NCBI GenBank assembly: GCA_031460505.1
Contig: JAVKTT010000011.1
Span: 1 to 46,245, forward strand
Length of the DNA: 46,245 bases
Origin: JAAYTL01 sp031460505
GTDB taxonomy: Bacteria; Bacillota; Clostridia; Tissierellales; Tissierellaceae
Direction: 5' to 3'
Made by a program: the position numbers and the translations under genes. Shown piece after piece: positions 23,754 through 32,583 of this stretch. Every line of letters starts with the position of its first letter. The first letter of the stretch is position 1. The notes below the pieces were generated by a model. The model was not told where the DNA came from. It saw only the letters and a list, made by a program, of their open reading frames with translations, and did no database searches.

Positions 23754-25814
23754 TTAATTAATTTTTGTTCCAGGTAACTCCATTCCTGCTTGTTCTAATA
23801 CTAATCCTGTTACATTACCTTCTTGATCAAATTTAAAAGCAATGGTAGCATCTGCTAATCTGTAGGAAAACTCAGTTTCAGATACTGGATAGATCTCCAT
23901 TGACTGTTGACCAGTGACTTGTGCATGGAATTTTTCATTCTCTATAAAGATAGTTATATTAGCTCCTGGCATCAACTCATATTCGCCTATATATCTATCA
24001 CGTATTTCTGGATCTAATTCAAAAACTTCCTTCTGTTCTTCATGGGCTATTTTCTTAGAATTAACATTTATAGAAGGATATTGTTTGAATATCAACTCAT
24101 TTACATTACCATCTTCATCTATGATAAATTCAATCTCAAAATTAGCAATTGTTGCAAAGAATTGAGTTTCAGTTTCTGGATAAATTTCAGCTGCTCCTTG
24201 ACCTTCAACCTGTGCATACAGTTTTTCATCTACTTTTAATATTTCAAGTGTATCAATACCCATCTCAGGTAATAATTCGTATTTACCTACATATTTGTCA
24301 TAAATTGATGTATCTTCAATTTCAATAACTACTTTAGCCTGAGGTAGTTCCACTTCTGCACCAAATAATATATTAATTATGTTATTTTTAACAGTATTTA
24401 AATCTACATAACCTTTATTGGATAAAATGATTATATCAATATTTGAATTATTTAATCTAGCAATTTCAGCAGTAAACCCTAAAGTATTTCCACCATGATA
24501 TGTCATCTTATCAAAACCAAAGTCAAATGTCATCCAACCATAACTATAATGACCTGCTCCTGGTGCTATTTCTATGTGATCTCTAAATATCTCTTCTAAG
24601 GTTTCAATTCCTACTACTTCTCCAGCATATAAAGCTTTATTCCATCTGTATAGATCTTCAACTGTAGAATACATATTCCCAGCACCAAATGCTATACCTA
24701 GTATTAACTCATCATCTATAGGAGCTACATCTAAATATCCAGTATAAGCAGTGGCATCATGTAATCCATCTTCATAGTTAAATCCTGTAGAGTTCATATT
24801 TAAAGGCTCAAATATATTCGTTTTCAGATATTCTTCATAGTTCATATTCGTTATTTCTTCAACAATAAGTCCTAATAATAGATAATTTGTATTGCAATAC
24901 TCAAATCCTTCACCAGGTTTGAAAGATAACTCTTTATCCTTTACAAACTCAAGTATATCATTTTCATCATTTATCTCTGTAACATTCATTAATACCTCAG
25001 TTAAAGAAGTAAAATCTACCAATCCTGATGAATGAGTTAATAAATTGTGTATTGTAATTAAATCCCCCTTAGGAAAATCAGGTAAGTATTTGGAAATCTT
25101 GTCATCTACTCCTATCAAACCTTTTTCGCTTAATTGCATTATAGCTGCAGATACAAATTGTTTAGTCACAGAACCGATAGCAAATTCAGTTTGAGATTTA
25201 TTCTCAGTCTGCTGACTAACATCAGAGAATCCATAACCTTCATTAATTAAAATCTCACCATTCTTTGCAACAAGAACACTTCCAAAGAATTTTTGGTTCT
25301 TTTCTAAAGCTCTCAAATAGGTATCTAATTTATTCTTAATATCATTATCATCTATAATTTTAAAGAACTCTTCATTGTTTAATAACTGTTCATTAATATT
25401 TAAAGCTTGATATTTGTTATCCCAACCGATTACTAGATTAAGACCCTTACTTAACAATTCTAAAGGTACAAAAGTTTTGTCATTTTTAATAACTGATTTA
25501 GTTGTAATATTGAGGTCTTTTCCATTAGATACGACATTTGTATTTTCAATATTAAACTTAATACTATTTGATTCTTTAGATAATACTACACTTTTATTCA
25601 GACCATCCCAACTTACTTCATAACCTAAAACTTCTGCTATTTCACGGACAGGCACCATAACTTTTCCTTCTTCATTAATAAATACTTGATTCTCTAACTC
25701 AAGCTCTGTATCGTTTAGTGTTACCTCAATTGGGTGTGCTGCACCTATTGCAGAAAGTGAAATACCTAATACTAATGTGATTACTAAAATTAAAGATAAT
25801 ACTCTCTTTTTCAA
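23754..25814 (-). CDS. Secreted serine hydrolase (beta-lactamase/PBP4* family) with stalk and two C-terminal repeats
   Basis: A 686-residue secreted protein. Order: signal peptide (1-25), copper-amine-oxidase-like N-terminal domain (about 30-145; FINEEGKVMVPVREIAEVLG, a surface or stalk domain common in Firmicutes), class C beta-lactamase-type hydrolase (about 165-490) with SVTK as SxxK, YCN as YxN and HGG as the third motif, then two related repeats of about 80 residues, each with a YxGxYEL start and an (A/M)EIYP(E/V)(T/S)ET(Q/E)F signature. Such enzymes cleave or sense peptides, esters or cell-wall stems; the substrate is unknown. It appears monocistronic. Confidence 0.85.
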   Translation of the reverse strand: MKKRVLSLILVITLVLGISLSAIGAAHPIEVTLNDTELELENQVFINEEGKVMVPVREIAEVLGYEVSWDGLNKSVVLSKESNSIKFNIENTNVVSNGKDLNITTKSVIKNDKTFVPLELLSKGLNLVIGWDNKYQALNINEQLLNNEEFFKIIDDNDIKNKLDTYLRALEKNQKFFGSVLVAKNGEILINEGYGFSDVSQQTENKSQTEFAIGSVTKQFVSAAIMQLSEKGLIGVDDKISKYLPDFPKGDLITIHNLLTHSSGLVDFTSLTEVLMNVTEINDENDILEFVKDKELSFKPGEGFEYCNTNYLLLGLIVEEITNMNYEEYLKTNIFEPLNMNSTGFNYEDGLHDATAYTGYLDVAPIDDELILGIAFGAGNMYSTVEDLYRWNKALYAGEVVGIETLEEIFRDHIEIAPGAGHYSYGWMTFDFGFDKMTYHGGNTLGFTAEIARLNNSNIDIIILSNKGYVDLNTVKNNIINILFGAEVELPQAKVVIEIEDTSIYDKYVGKYELLPEMGIDTLEILKVDEKLYAQVEGQGAAEIYPETETQFFATIANFEIEFIIDEDGNVNELIFKQYPSINVNSKKIAHEEQKEVFELDPEIRDRYIGEYELMPGANITIFIENEKFHAQVTGQQSMEIYPVSETEFSYRLADATIAFKFDQEGNVTGLVLEQAGMELPGTKIN

Positions 25815-25949
25815 TAAACTCCCCCTATTTACTTGTATTTGTCCACTTATTGTTAAAATTCAAACTCTTTATATTCATATTATCAAAAGGACACAGTGAT
25901 TACAATAATTTAAACTTATGAATTTATGTATTGTTCAAAGATACTTTTC

Positions 25950-26000
25950 TTGAAATAGGTTCATATGTCTGATAGAATCAAATATAATTTAGCTATCAGA
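25950..26000 (+). promoter_or_regulatory. Promoter and inverted repeat before the acetamidase-family gene
   Basis: TTGAAA (25950-25955), 17 bases, TAGAAT (25973-25978). An inverted repeat TCTGATAG (25968-25975) / CTATCAGA (25993-26000) covers the -10 and the expected start site and could be an operator. The rest of 25815-26032 is AT-rich divergent promoter DNA. Confidence 0.5.
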
Positions 26001-26035
26001 TTTCGAAATTAAAATTTAATTAAGGAGTTGATTTG

Positions 26036-26944
26036 ATGAAAGTTATTAAAGGGGACAAAGTAATATACAAATTTACAAATGAAATGGATTATATTAATAA
26101 GGTAAACTGTAATGAAAGATTTGTTGTTGAAACAAACGACTGTTTTTTCCAACAAGTAAAGGATGAAAATATCACACTTAATGAACTTGATTATGATTGT
26201 CTAAATCCTGCAACAGGCCCTCTGTTCGTGCAAGGTGCTGAACCAGGAGATTTACTTAAAGTAGAAATCATAAATATAGAAGTTGCAGATAAAGGTGTAA
26301 CTATGACTGTACCTGGTGAAGGAGTCCTTGGTGATCAAGCTACAAAATCTAGAGTTAAAATTCTACCTATTGAGGATAATCATGCTTTATTTAACGGTAT
26401 TAAAATACCTATAGTTCCAATGATAGGTGTAATAGGTGTAGCTCCAAATAAAGAGGATGGTGAATGGCCTACAGCGACACCTTGGAAACATGGTGGTAAT
26501 ATGGACACCACGGATATTAAGGCAGGCTCAACACTATACTTCTCTGTCCACCAAAAAGGGGCACTTTTAGCACTTGGCGATTGTCATGCAGTAATGGGAG
26601 ATGGCGAAATATGTTTTACCGGATTAGAGATACCTGCAAAGGTAACTCTTGAAGTAGATATAATAAAAAATAAAACTATTAAATGGCCATTAGTTGAGAC
26701 TGAGGAAGCTACTATGGTAATTGCTTCTGGTGATAGTGTAGATGATGCTATCTATGAGGCCTCATCCCAAGCAGTAAATCATATAAAAAATGGTTTAAAT
26801 TTTGACTTTGAAGACGCTTATATTCTAGCTAGCCTTGTAATGGATTTAAAGATATCTCAAGTAGTTGATCCAAAAGTAACTATTAGAGCTGCAATTCCAA
26901 AAAATATCCTATCAACTGACGATTTATTAAAAGGTATCAGATAA
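26036..26944 (+). CDS. Acetamidase/formamidase family protein
   Basis: A 302-residue member of the FmdA/AmdA family: NPATGPLFVQGAEPGDLLKV, then GVIGVAP and HQKGALLALGDCHAVMGDGE, the metal-site block. Family members hydrolyse formamide or acetamide to ammonia and the acid, but clostridial homologues are often uncharacterised. The ATG at 26036 is 8 bases from AAGGAG and is preferred over a TTG one codon earlier. It stands alone on the plus strand and ends in a hairpin terminator. Confidence 0.88.
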   Translation: MKVIKGDKVIYKFTNEMDYINKVNCNERFVVETNDCFFQQVKDENITLNELDYDCLNPATGPLFVQGAEPGDLLKVEIINIEVADKGVTMTVPGEGVLGDQATKSRVKILPIEDNHALFNGIKIPIVPMIGVIGVAPNKEDGEWPTATPWKHGGNMDTTDIKAGSTLYFSVHQKGALLALGDCHAVMGDGEICFTGLEIPAKVTLEVDIIKNKTIKWPLVETEEATMVIASGDSVDDAIYEASSQAVNHIKNGLNFDFEDAYILASLVMDLKISQVVDPKVTIRAAIPKNILSTDDLLKGIR

Positions 26945-26966
26945 CTTCTTTGTAACTAACATAAAC

Positions 26967-26991
26967 ATAACTCCCTGATTTAGGGAGTTAT
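26967..26991 (+). terminator. Intrinsic terminator between converging genes
   Basis: ATAACTCCCT and AGGGAGTTAT arms with a 5-base loop, followed by TTATATATT. It ends the acetamidase-family gene and probably also the convergent AGCS symporter gene. Confidence 0.8.
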
Positions 26992-27005
26992 TTATATATT
27001 AATAA

Positions 27006-28376
27006 TTATTTATGAGAGAAAGATAACACTCTATTTGTTATATTACCAAAATAAGATTTAGTCTCTGTTATTACAATTTCTCTTAATGCAAATAAAGCAA
27101 TTAAGTTTGGAATTGCCATCAATCCATTAACTATGTCTGCCAAAATCCATATAGTATTTAATTTAAGTAAAGGGCTCAAACCAACTAAAGCGATAAATAT
27201 AATTCTATATGTTTTTATAGCTCTTACACCAAATAAGTACTCAGTGCACCTTTCTCCGTAATAATTCCATCCCAATATTGTAGTAAAAGCAAATAATATT
27301 AAACCTATAGTAACAATCAAAGTTCCACCTACAGGTAAGCCTTGATTAAAAGCTGCATTTGTCATATCAGCTCCCTCTAAACTACCACTCCACTGTCCAG
27401 TTAATATAAGTATCAATCCAGTCATAGTACACACTATGATTGTATCAAAGAAAGTGCCTGTCATAGATATAAGTCCTTGTTCTACGCATGAATTAGTCTT
27501 TGCTGCAGCTGTCGCAATAGGAGCACTGCCTAGACCTGATTCATTGGAGAATACTCCTCTAGCCACACCATTTCTTATTGCAAACATAACACTTGCACCT
27601 AAAAATCCTCCAGCTGCTGCTGTTGGCGTAAAAGCACTTTTAATAACTAAATTAATTGCAGCAGGTAGTAATTCTATATTAAGACCAATTATAATTAATG
27701 ATCCAAAGACGTATACAATTACCATAAATGGTACTAATATCTCTGCCATTTTAGAAATACTCTTGATGCCTTTTAAAGTAACAAGGGCAACTAGTAGAGT
27801 GATAATAATTGAAGTAATTAATATAGGTACATTAAAAGTAGTTTGAACGGATGTAGCTATTGCATTAACTTGTGGAAATGTACCTATTCCAAAGAAAGCT
27901 ACTCCTATACCAAATAAAGCAAATAATTTTGCCAACCATTTGTTACCCATACCTCTCTCGATATAGTACATTGGTCCACCAGACATCTGACCATTTTCAT
28001 CAACCACTCTATACTTTACAGCTAATAAACATTCACTGTATTTTGTTGCCATACCAAAAAATCCAGCTACCCACATCCAAAACAATGCTCCTGGACCTCC
28101 TGCTTTAATAGCAGTAGCTACACCTACAATATTTCCTGTTCCAATAGTAGATGCTAAAGCTGTACAAAGAGCTCCAAAACTAGATATATCACCTTCACAG
28201 TCGTCACTAGTTTCGTTCTTCGTAAACAAATACTTTAGAGCCAAAGGCAATTTTAACACCTGTAATAAATTAAGTTTAATACTAAAGTAAACTCCTGTGC
28301 CTACCAATCCGATTAGTAATGGAGCACCCCATACTAAAGAATTGATTTGTTGCAAAACTGTTTCTAAGTTGTTCAT
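27006..28376 (-). CDS. AGCS-family sodium:alanine/glycine symporter
   Basis: A 456-residue membrane protein with about ten helices and AGCS blocks: ALCTALASTIGTGNIVGVAT, GPGALFWMWVAGFFGMATKY and RGVFSNESGLGSAPIA. It imports alanine or glycine with Na+. The leader of its transcript holds a tandem glycine riboswitch (28502-28660) and a terminator hairpin, which points to glycine as the relevant substrate. Confidence 0.94.
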   Translation of the reverse strand: MNNLETVLQQINSLVWGAPLLIGLVGTGVYFSIKLNLLQVLKLPLALKYLFTKNETSDDCEGDISSFGALCTALASTIGTGNIVGVATAIKAGGPGALFWMWVAGFFGMATKYSECLLAVKYRVVDENGQMSGGPMYYIERGMGNKWLAKLFALFGIGVAFFGIGTFPQVNAIATSVQTTFNVPILITSIIITLLVALVTLKGIKSISKMAEILVPFMVIVYVFGSLIIIGLNIELLPAAINLVIKSAFTPTAAAGGFLGASVMFAIRNGVARGVFSNESGLGSAPIATAAAKTNSCVEQGLISMTGTFFDTIIVCTMTGLILILTGQWSGSLEGADMTNAAFNQGLPVGGTLIVTIGLILFAFTTILGWNYYGERCTEYLFGVRAIKTYRIIFIALVGLSPLLKLNTIWILADIVNGLMAIPNLIALFALREIVITETKSYFGNITNRVLSFSHK

Positions 28377-28443
28377 AAAACATCCTCCCTTTAATTTATA
28401 AGTTGATTAAATCTAAAAGGGAAAGCTCATCAAAAACAATTCA

Positions 28444-28467
28444 AGGCTAAATCAAATGATTTAGCCT
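28444..28467 (-). terminator. Terminator hairpin of the glycine riboswitch
   Basis: AGGCTAAAT and ATTTAGCCT arms with a 6-base loop, followed a few bases later on the minus strand by TTTTTG. It lies between the riboswitch and the symporter gene and is the likely expression platform, though the T-run is not directly adjacent. Confidence 0.6.
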
Positions 28468-28501
28468 CTAGGATAATTCAATAAATAAACACATGAATTA
28501 A

Positions 28502-28660
28502 GCTCTGTCCTTTTACCTGAGAGTTTCACCAATTTACATTGGCTTGCTCCTTCGGTGCTCATATGAGGCTCTCCAGAGGTTCGTCCAATAGCGGTCCTTT
28601 TGCCTGAAAGCATGACTCCTTCGGCGGATCTTACGATCTCTCTCCCACTATCTTCATCCG
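28502..28660 (-). ncRNA. Tandem glycine riboswitch
   Basis: Read on the minus strand, two consecutive glycine aptamers are visible. The first, about 28583-28660, has GGGAGAGA, CGCCGAAGGAG and CAGGCAAAAGGACCG. The second, about 28502-28580, has TGGAGAG, CACCGAAGGAG and CAGGTAAAAGGACAGAG. The GCCGAAGG and CAGGnAAAAGGAC cores are diagnostic. The two aptamers are joined by a short linker, as usual for cooperative glycine sensing. It precedes an AGCS symporter gene. This accounts for most of the gap 28377-28756. Confidence 0.95.
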
Positions 28661-28699
28661 ACAATATTCAATTAAATTCAATTTAATCAATATCTATAG

Positions 28700-28728
28700 A
28701 TTATAGCACCATTGATTTAATTTATCAA
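28700..28728 (-). promoter_or_regulatory. Promoter of the riboswitch-symporter transcript
   Basis: Minus strand TTGATA (28723-28728), 17 bases, TATAAT (28700-28705), about 35 bases before the first aptamer. The match to the sigma-A consensus is strong. Confidence 0.8.
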
Positions 28729-28756
28729 GACTTTAGAACGTTATTGTAGTTATATT

Positions 28757-29497
28757 TTATACAATTGTATTTTTCAAAAATCTCTTCTTGCCCCTAGATC
28801 TCATCCAATTTTCAAATCTATCAACAGTAGAGTTAATTATCAAGTTCTCTGGTATATCTGCACCTTCTATCAGCTTAAATATTTCGTCAAATCTACCTAC
28901 ATCAAAAGATATATGACTATCACTACTAAATATCATTGGAACATTATATCTTTTGCACATTAAAGCTATTTCTAGACAATTTTCTTTACTCCCTGATCTA
29001 CTAGTATGAAGCGAACTATTATTAATTTCAATTAGCTTATTGGTTTCTTTAGCTTTTACGACAACTTTCTCTATATCTATAGGAAATCTAGGATTACCTA
29101 AATGAACTATTATGTCGATATACTTATTATCCATTACATTTAGAATGGTCTTAGTATTCACATCAATATCTTTTGGCTCCAAAGGTCCTTCATGAAGACC
29201 AGCTAAAACTATATCTAAATGACTTAAAAATTCTTCAGGTACGTCTATATCTCCATTTTCATTTAAAATATTAGACTCTACACCTTTTAATATGTCAACA
29301 CCATATATATTATCTGGTATGACTCTTAAGTTCCCTATATGCCATATATTAGCTGCGCCTTGTAAAGACGGTCCATGATCTGTTATTCCAACATACTTCA
29401 TTCCTTTACTACTTGCTTCTCTTGCAATCTCTTGAATTGTACTATAAGCATGACCACTTGAAATTGTATGGTTATGCATGTCTATTAATACTTTCAT
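28757..29497 (-). CDS. PHP-domain phosphoesterase, YcdX-like
   Basis: A 246-residue PHP protein. Metal-binding motifs are visible in order: DMHNHTISS at the N-terminus, GITDHGPS near residue 40, IVHLGNPRFP in the middle and SSDSHISFDVG near residue 210. The family includes trinuclear-zinc phosphoesterases such as YcdX; the physiological substrate is generally unknown. AAGGAG precedes the ATG, and an extended -10 (TGATATAAT, 29533-29541 on the minus strand) lies about 40 bases upstream. Confidence 0.88.
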   Translation of the reverse strand: MKVLIDMHNHTISSGHAYSTIQEIAREASSKGMKYVGITDHGPSLQGAANIWHIGNLRVIPDNIYGVDILKGVESNILNENGDIDVPEEFLSHLDIVLAGLHEGPLEPKDIDVNTKTILNVMDNKYIDIIVHLGNPRFPIDIEKVVVKAKETNKLIEINNSSLHTSRSGSKENCLEIALMCKRYNVPMIFSSDSHISFDVGRFDEIFKLIEGADIPENLIINSTVDRFENWMRSRGKKRFLKNTIV

Positions 29498-29532
29498 TGT
29501 AAAACTCCTTTCAGTACCTTATCTAAGGTGTA

Positions 29533-29541
29533 ATTATATCA
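29533..29541 (-). promoter_or_regulatory. Extended -10 promoter of the PHP gene
   Basis: The minus strand reads TGATATAAT. No convincing -35 hexamer is present 16-18 bases upstream. It is the only promoter-like element in 29498-29621. Confidence 0.45.
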
Positions 29542-29621
29542 TAATGAAGTTAAATTACTTTATAATATTTGTAAAGTTAATATAATATTTATATATACCC
29601 TGATATTTATTTTATATATTA

Positions 29622-29660
29622 TTAAAGAAAGATAATCCATTTTGGATTATCTTTCTTTAA
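29622..29660 (-). terminator. Long perfect hairpin ending the kinase-dehydrogenase operon
   Basis: A perfect 17-bp inverted repeat (29622-29638 and 29644-29660) with a 5-base loop. It begins within the last codons of the dehydrogenase gene, so the reading frame end is part of the stem. AT-rich sequence follows, without a compact T-run. Confidence 0.65.
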
Positions 29661-30624
29661 ACTCTGGTACTATATTATCTGGTATCTCACCCATTAGAGC
29701 TTGGATCATATTTTTAGCTGCTACCATTGCCATTCTATCTCTTGTTCTTTGAGTTGAAGGACCTACATGTGGCAATGTAATAACATTTGACATGTTCAAC
29801 AGTGGACTATCTTCAGACAATGGCTCATGCTCAAACACGTCTAAACCTGCAGCTAAAATTTCTTTATTCTCTAATGCTTTAATTAAAGCACTTTCATTTA
29901 CAACCTTTCCTCTTGATGCGTTAATAAAGATTCCATCCTTTTTCATTAATGAGAATTCTCTTTCATCAAACAAATGAAATGTTTCCTCATTAAGAGGAGT
30001 CATCGTGACTATAAAGTCACTAATCTTTAAAAGAGAATCAAAATCAATATATTTCACGCCCAAACTTTCTTCCACATTAAATTTTCTACTTCGATTATAG
30101 TAATATACATCCATATTAAAACCTAATTTTGCTCTTTTAGCTACTTCTTCTCCAATTCTACCCATACCAATTATACCTAAGATTGATCCATTTACATCTT
30201 TTCCATAGAATATCTCATCGATTCCATTTTCCCATTTACCTTCTTTTACGAATCTATCTAATTCAGGAATTCTTCTTGCAGTGGAAATCATCAACCCAAG
30301 TATTAAATCTGCAACTGTCTCATCTAGTGAACCAGCAGTATTAGTTCCAATTACTCCTCTATTTTTCATTGCTTCAATGTCAAAATTATTATATCCTACT
30401 GAATAATTGCTAACTACTTTTAGATTTGGAGCATGGTTTAAGAAATTTTTATCAACTCTTATCAAGTTGAGTAAGATACCTTCCGCATCTTGGATTTTAT
30501 CTAAAATTGTATTATAGTTGGCTTTAGGTTCTCCCTTCCAAATTTCATATTCACAATACTCACCTATATATTCCTCAACTTCTTTAGGAATCTGCCTCGC
30601 AATAAAAACTTTTGGTTTTCTCAT
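29647..30624 (-). CDS. D-isomer-specific 2-hydroxyacid dehydrogenase
   Basis: A 325-residue NAD(P)-dependent dehydrogenase of the D-2-hydroxyacid family. Visible are NYSVGYNNFD, the Rossmann loop GIIGMGRIG, the catalytic Arg in INASRGKVV, the Glu in DVFEHEP and the His in LPHVGPST. Closest in pattern to glyoxylate/hydroxypyruvate or 2-ketogluconate reductases. It lies 23 bp after the HAD phosphatase gene, and last in an operon with a DUF401 permease, so it may reduce or oxidise the hydroxyacid moved by that permease. Substrate not determined. Confidence 0.9.
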   Translation of the reverse strand: MRKPKVFIARQIPKEVEEYIGEYCEYEIWKGEPKANYNTILDKIQDAEGILLNLIRVDKNFLNHAPNLKVVSNYSVGYNNFDIEAMKNRGVIGTNTAGSLDETVADLILGLMISTARRIPELDRFVKEGKWENGIDEIFYGKDVNGSILGIIGMGRIGEEVAKRAKLGFNMDVYYYNRSRKFNVEESLGVKYIDFDSLLKISDFIVTMTPLNEETFHLFDEREFSLMKKDGIFINASRGKVVNESALIKALENKEILAAGLDVFEHEPLSEDSPLLNMSNVITLPHVGPSTQRTRDRMAMVAAKNMIQALMGEIPDNIVPEFKER

Positions 30625-30647
30625 ATATGTCTATTCCTTTCTAGATA

Positions 30648-31307
30648 TTATTCTTTAAATATTATTCTACTTATATCATCAAAATCATTCCAAGGTATAC
30701 AATCAATGTTATTTTCATTACAATACTTAAGTAAGCCATCTTTAGCAAATACTATATCGGCTTTACTTGCTACAGATCTATCTGTAATTCCATCACCTAT
30801 AAATATTACATTGAAATTATCTCTTTTATAACTTTGATAGTGTAAAACCTTGCAATTGCCACATGATCCTATTTCACAGCAATCATCTATATTATGATAA
30901 TATTCTATAACGACTTTATCACCTTCAAAATTAAGACGATTGGCAAATACATCGATATCTTCAATACCATGCTTTTTTAAAAATGGAACAATGCCATTTA
31001 CAAAACCTCCACTTACAACTGCCAAGGGAATATTATATGATTTAGCTTTTTTGTAGAATTCGTAAAACCCTTCAGATAATTCTACTTCTTTTAAAATAAA
31101 TTCAAGATACTCTTCTTCAGTCATGTTAATTTCATTGAATAGCGAACTAAAAAAGTCCATAAAATTAAGGTCTTCTTCTCTCTGGCTAATTTCTTCAAAT
31201 CTATTGCTTAACAATTTTTCCATTAATAAATCATTACTGTCTTTTTTTGTTATTGTGCCATCAAAATCTATTAATATGGCCACTTTTTCAAGAAAGTTTT
31301 CTGTCAA
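30648..31307 (-). CDS. HAD-family phosphatase, MtnX/SerB-like
   Basis: About 219 residues. HAD motif I is DFDGTITKKD, motif II AVVSGG and motif III/IV GDGITDRSVASKAD, with an MtnX-like cap carrying cysteines (DDCCEIGSCGNCK). MtnX dephosphorylates an intermediate of methionine salvage, but no other salvage gene is near, so a small phosphate ester of the local pathway is possible. I prefer the TTG start at 31307: an upstream GTG at 31316 lies inside the AAAGGTGAT ribosome binding site. Confidence 0.8.
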   Translation of the reverse strand: MTENFLEKVAILIDFDGTITKKDSNDLLMEKLLSNRFEEISQREEDLNFMDFFSSLFNEINMTEEEYLEFILKEVELSEGFYEFYKKAKSYNIPLAVVSGGFVNGIVPFLKKHGIEDIDVFANRLNFEGDKVVIEYYHNIDDCCEIGSCGNCKVLHYQSYKRDNFNVIFIGDGITDRSVASKADIVFAKDGLLKYCNENNIDCIPWNDFDDISRIIFKE

Positions 31308-31338
31308 ATTTATCACCTTTTAATCTTCATTTTAAATA

Positions 31339-32556
31339 CTAGTTTATAAATATGCTATACATGTAATACATTAATATTAATGTAATTATTATAAGTATAA
31401 TAAATTTTTTATATTCTTTGTAAAGCTCTGACGTTTTTATTCCCAAATATTCGCATGTAAACAATTGACATAGATGTAAAGGCGAAAAGTAGTAACCTAC
31501 AAAACCCCATACAAATGCAAAATGAGTAAATAAAATTAGTTGGTCATGAGATAGGGCTAACTGCGTTAAAATAGGTAAAACTATACCTAAAGATGAATAT
31601 GAAAGGCCAGTAGTAATTCCAAAGAATAAAGATGAAACAATTATACCAAACATTATTGTATCCTTATTGCTGAATATTTGAAGTAAAAAACTATTCAAGT
31701 AATCCATTCTTGACATGATATTTTGTATCAAATATACACCTATTATCGCCAACAAAACCTTTGGATTAATGGCACTTACTACGTCTTTGAAAAACTCTTT
31801 AGAGGGCTTAAGAATATATACTGCAGCAAAATTTGCTATTAAGCCAATATAAAATGGAATATCAAAGAATAGATTGAGGATTACAGCAATATAGATTGGA
31901 GATGTATATTTTAATAATTTAATCAAGTTTGGTAATACTGGATCTTTAGATTCCACCTTGATTTTTTCTATCTTTCTTATATATAAGAAATAGGCTAATA
32001 TACAATATATTGTCACAAATATTAGATTAAATCCAATTACACTATAAATTGAGATTTGAGGTACTAATAGAGCTGTAATCAATAAACCATTTGAATATGG
32101 CATCACATGCATCGAAATGTGCCTAAATATTAGGTTAATAACCCCCCTCTCAGTTTTTGATATTTTATTATCCTCACCTATTTGGTCTATAAAAGGAGCT
32201 GAAATAATAGCGCCACCAGGCACCACCAAAAGTCCAATTAGAGCTGGTATAAACATAAGTATTATCCTTACATTTTTTACTACTTTTGTTAAACTCTCTA
32301 CTATCTCGTCAATAAAATTATATTTTTTTAATAATACACCTAAAATACCTATTTGAACTATTATAATATACTGCTTGATTCTATTTATATCTGTCAGTGT
32401 TTGGATTATTACATCGAAGAAGGTAATAATTCCTAATCCACTTATTATAGATAAAATAAACGCACATACCCATATGGCAGCGCCAATTGGTAATTTCTTT
32501 TTAGTCAATAAAGGTATACTAGAAAAAGAAATAATAACAGCTATAAATTCTCTCAT
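31339..32556 (-). CDS. DUF401-family integral membrane protein (putative permease)
   Basis: A 405-residue hydrophobic protein with about ten helices, the second DUF401 member of the window. It shares PALIGLLVVPGGAIISAPFI, INLIFRHISMHVMP and SPLHLCQLFTCEYLG with the protein at 12966-14174, but the two are clearly diverged. It lies between a nucleoside kinase gene and a phosphatase/dehydrogenase pair with short spacings, forming an operon. The transported compound is not known. Confidence 0.8.
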   Translation of the reverse strand: MREFIAVIISFSSIPLLTKKKLPIGAAIWVCAFILSIISGLGIITFFDVIIQTLTDINRIKQYIIIVQIGILGVLLKKYNFIDEIVESLTKVVKNVRIILMFIPALIGLLVVPGGAIISAPFIDQIGEDNKISKTERGVINLIFRHISMHVMPYSNGLLITALLVPQISIYSVIGFNLIFVTIYCILAYFLYIRKIEKIKVESKDPVLPNLIKLLKYTSPIYIAVILNLFFDIPFYIGLIANFAAVYILKPSKEFFKDVVSAINPKVLLAIIGVYLIQNIMSRMDYLNSFLLQIFSNKDTIMFGIIVSSLFFGITTGLSYSSLGIVLPILTQLALSHDQLILFTHFAFVWGFVGYYFSPLHLCQLFTCEYLGIKTSELYKEYKKFIILIIITLILMYYMYSIFIN

Positions 32557-32583
32557 GATTTCACCTCTGAAGTAAGTTTTGGT

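Noticed and set aside
28461..28664. Open frame of 67 codons on the minus strand
   Set aside because: It lies entirely across the tandem glycine riboswitch and its terminator, has no ribosome binding site and matches no protein family.
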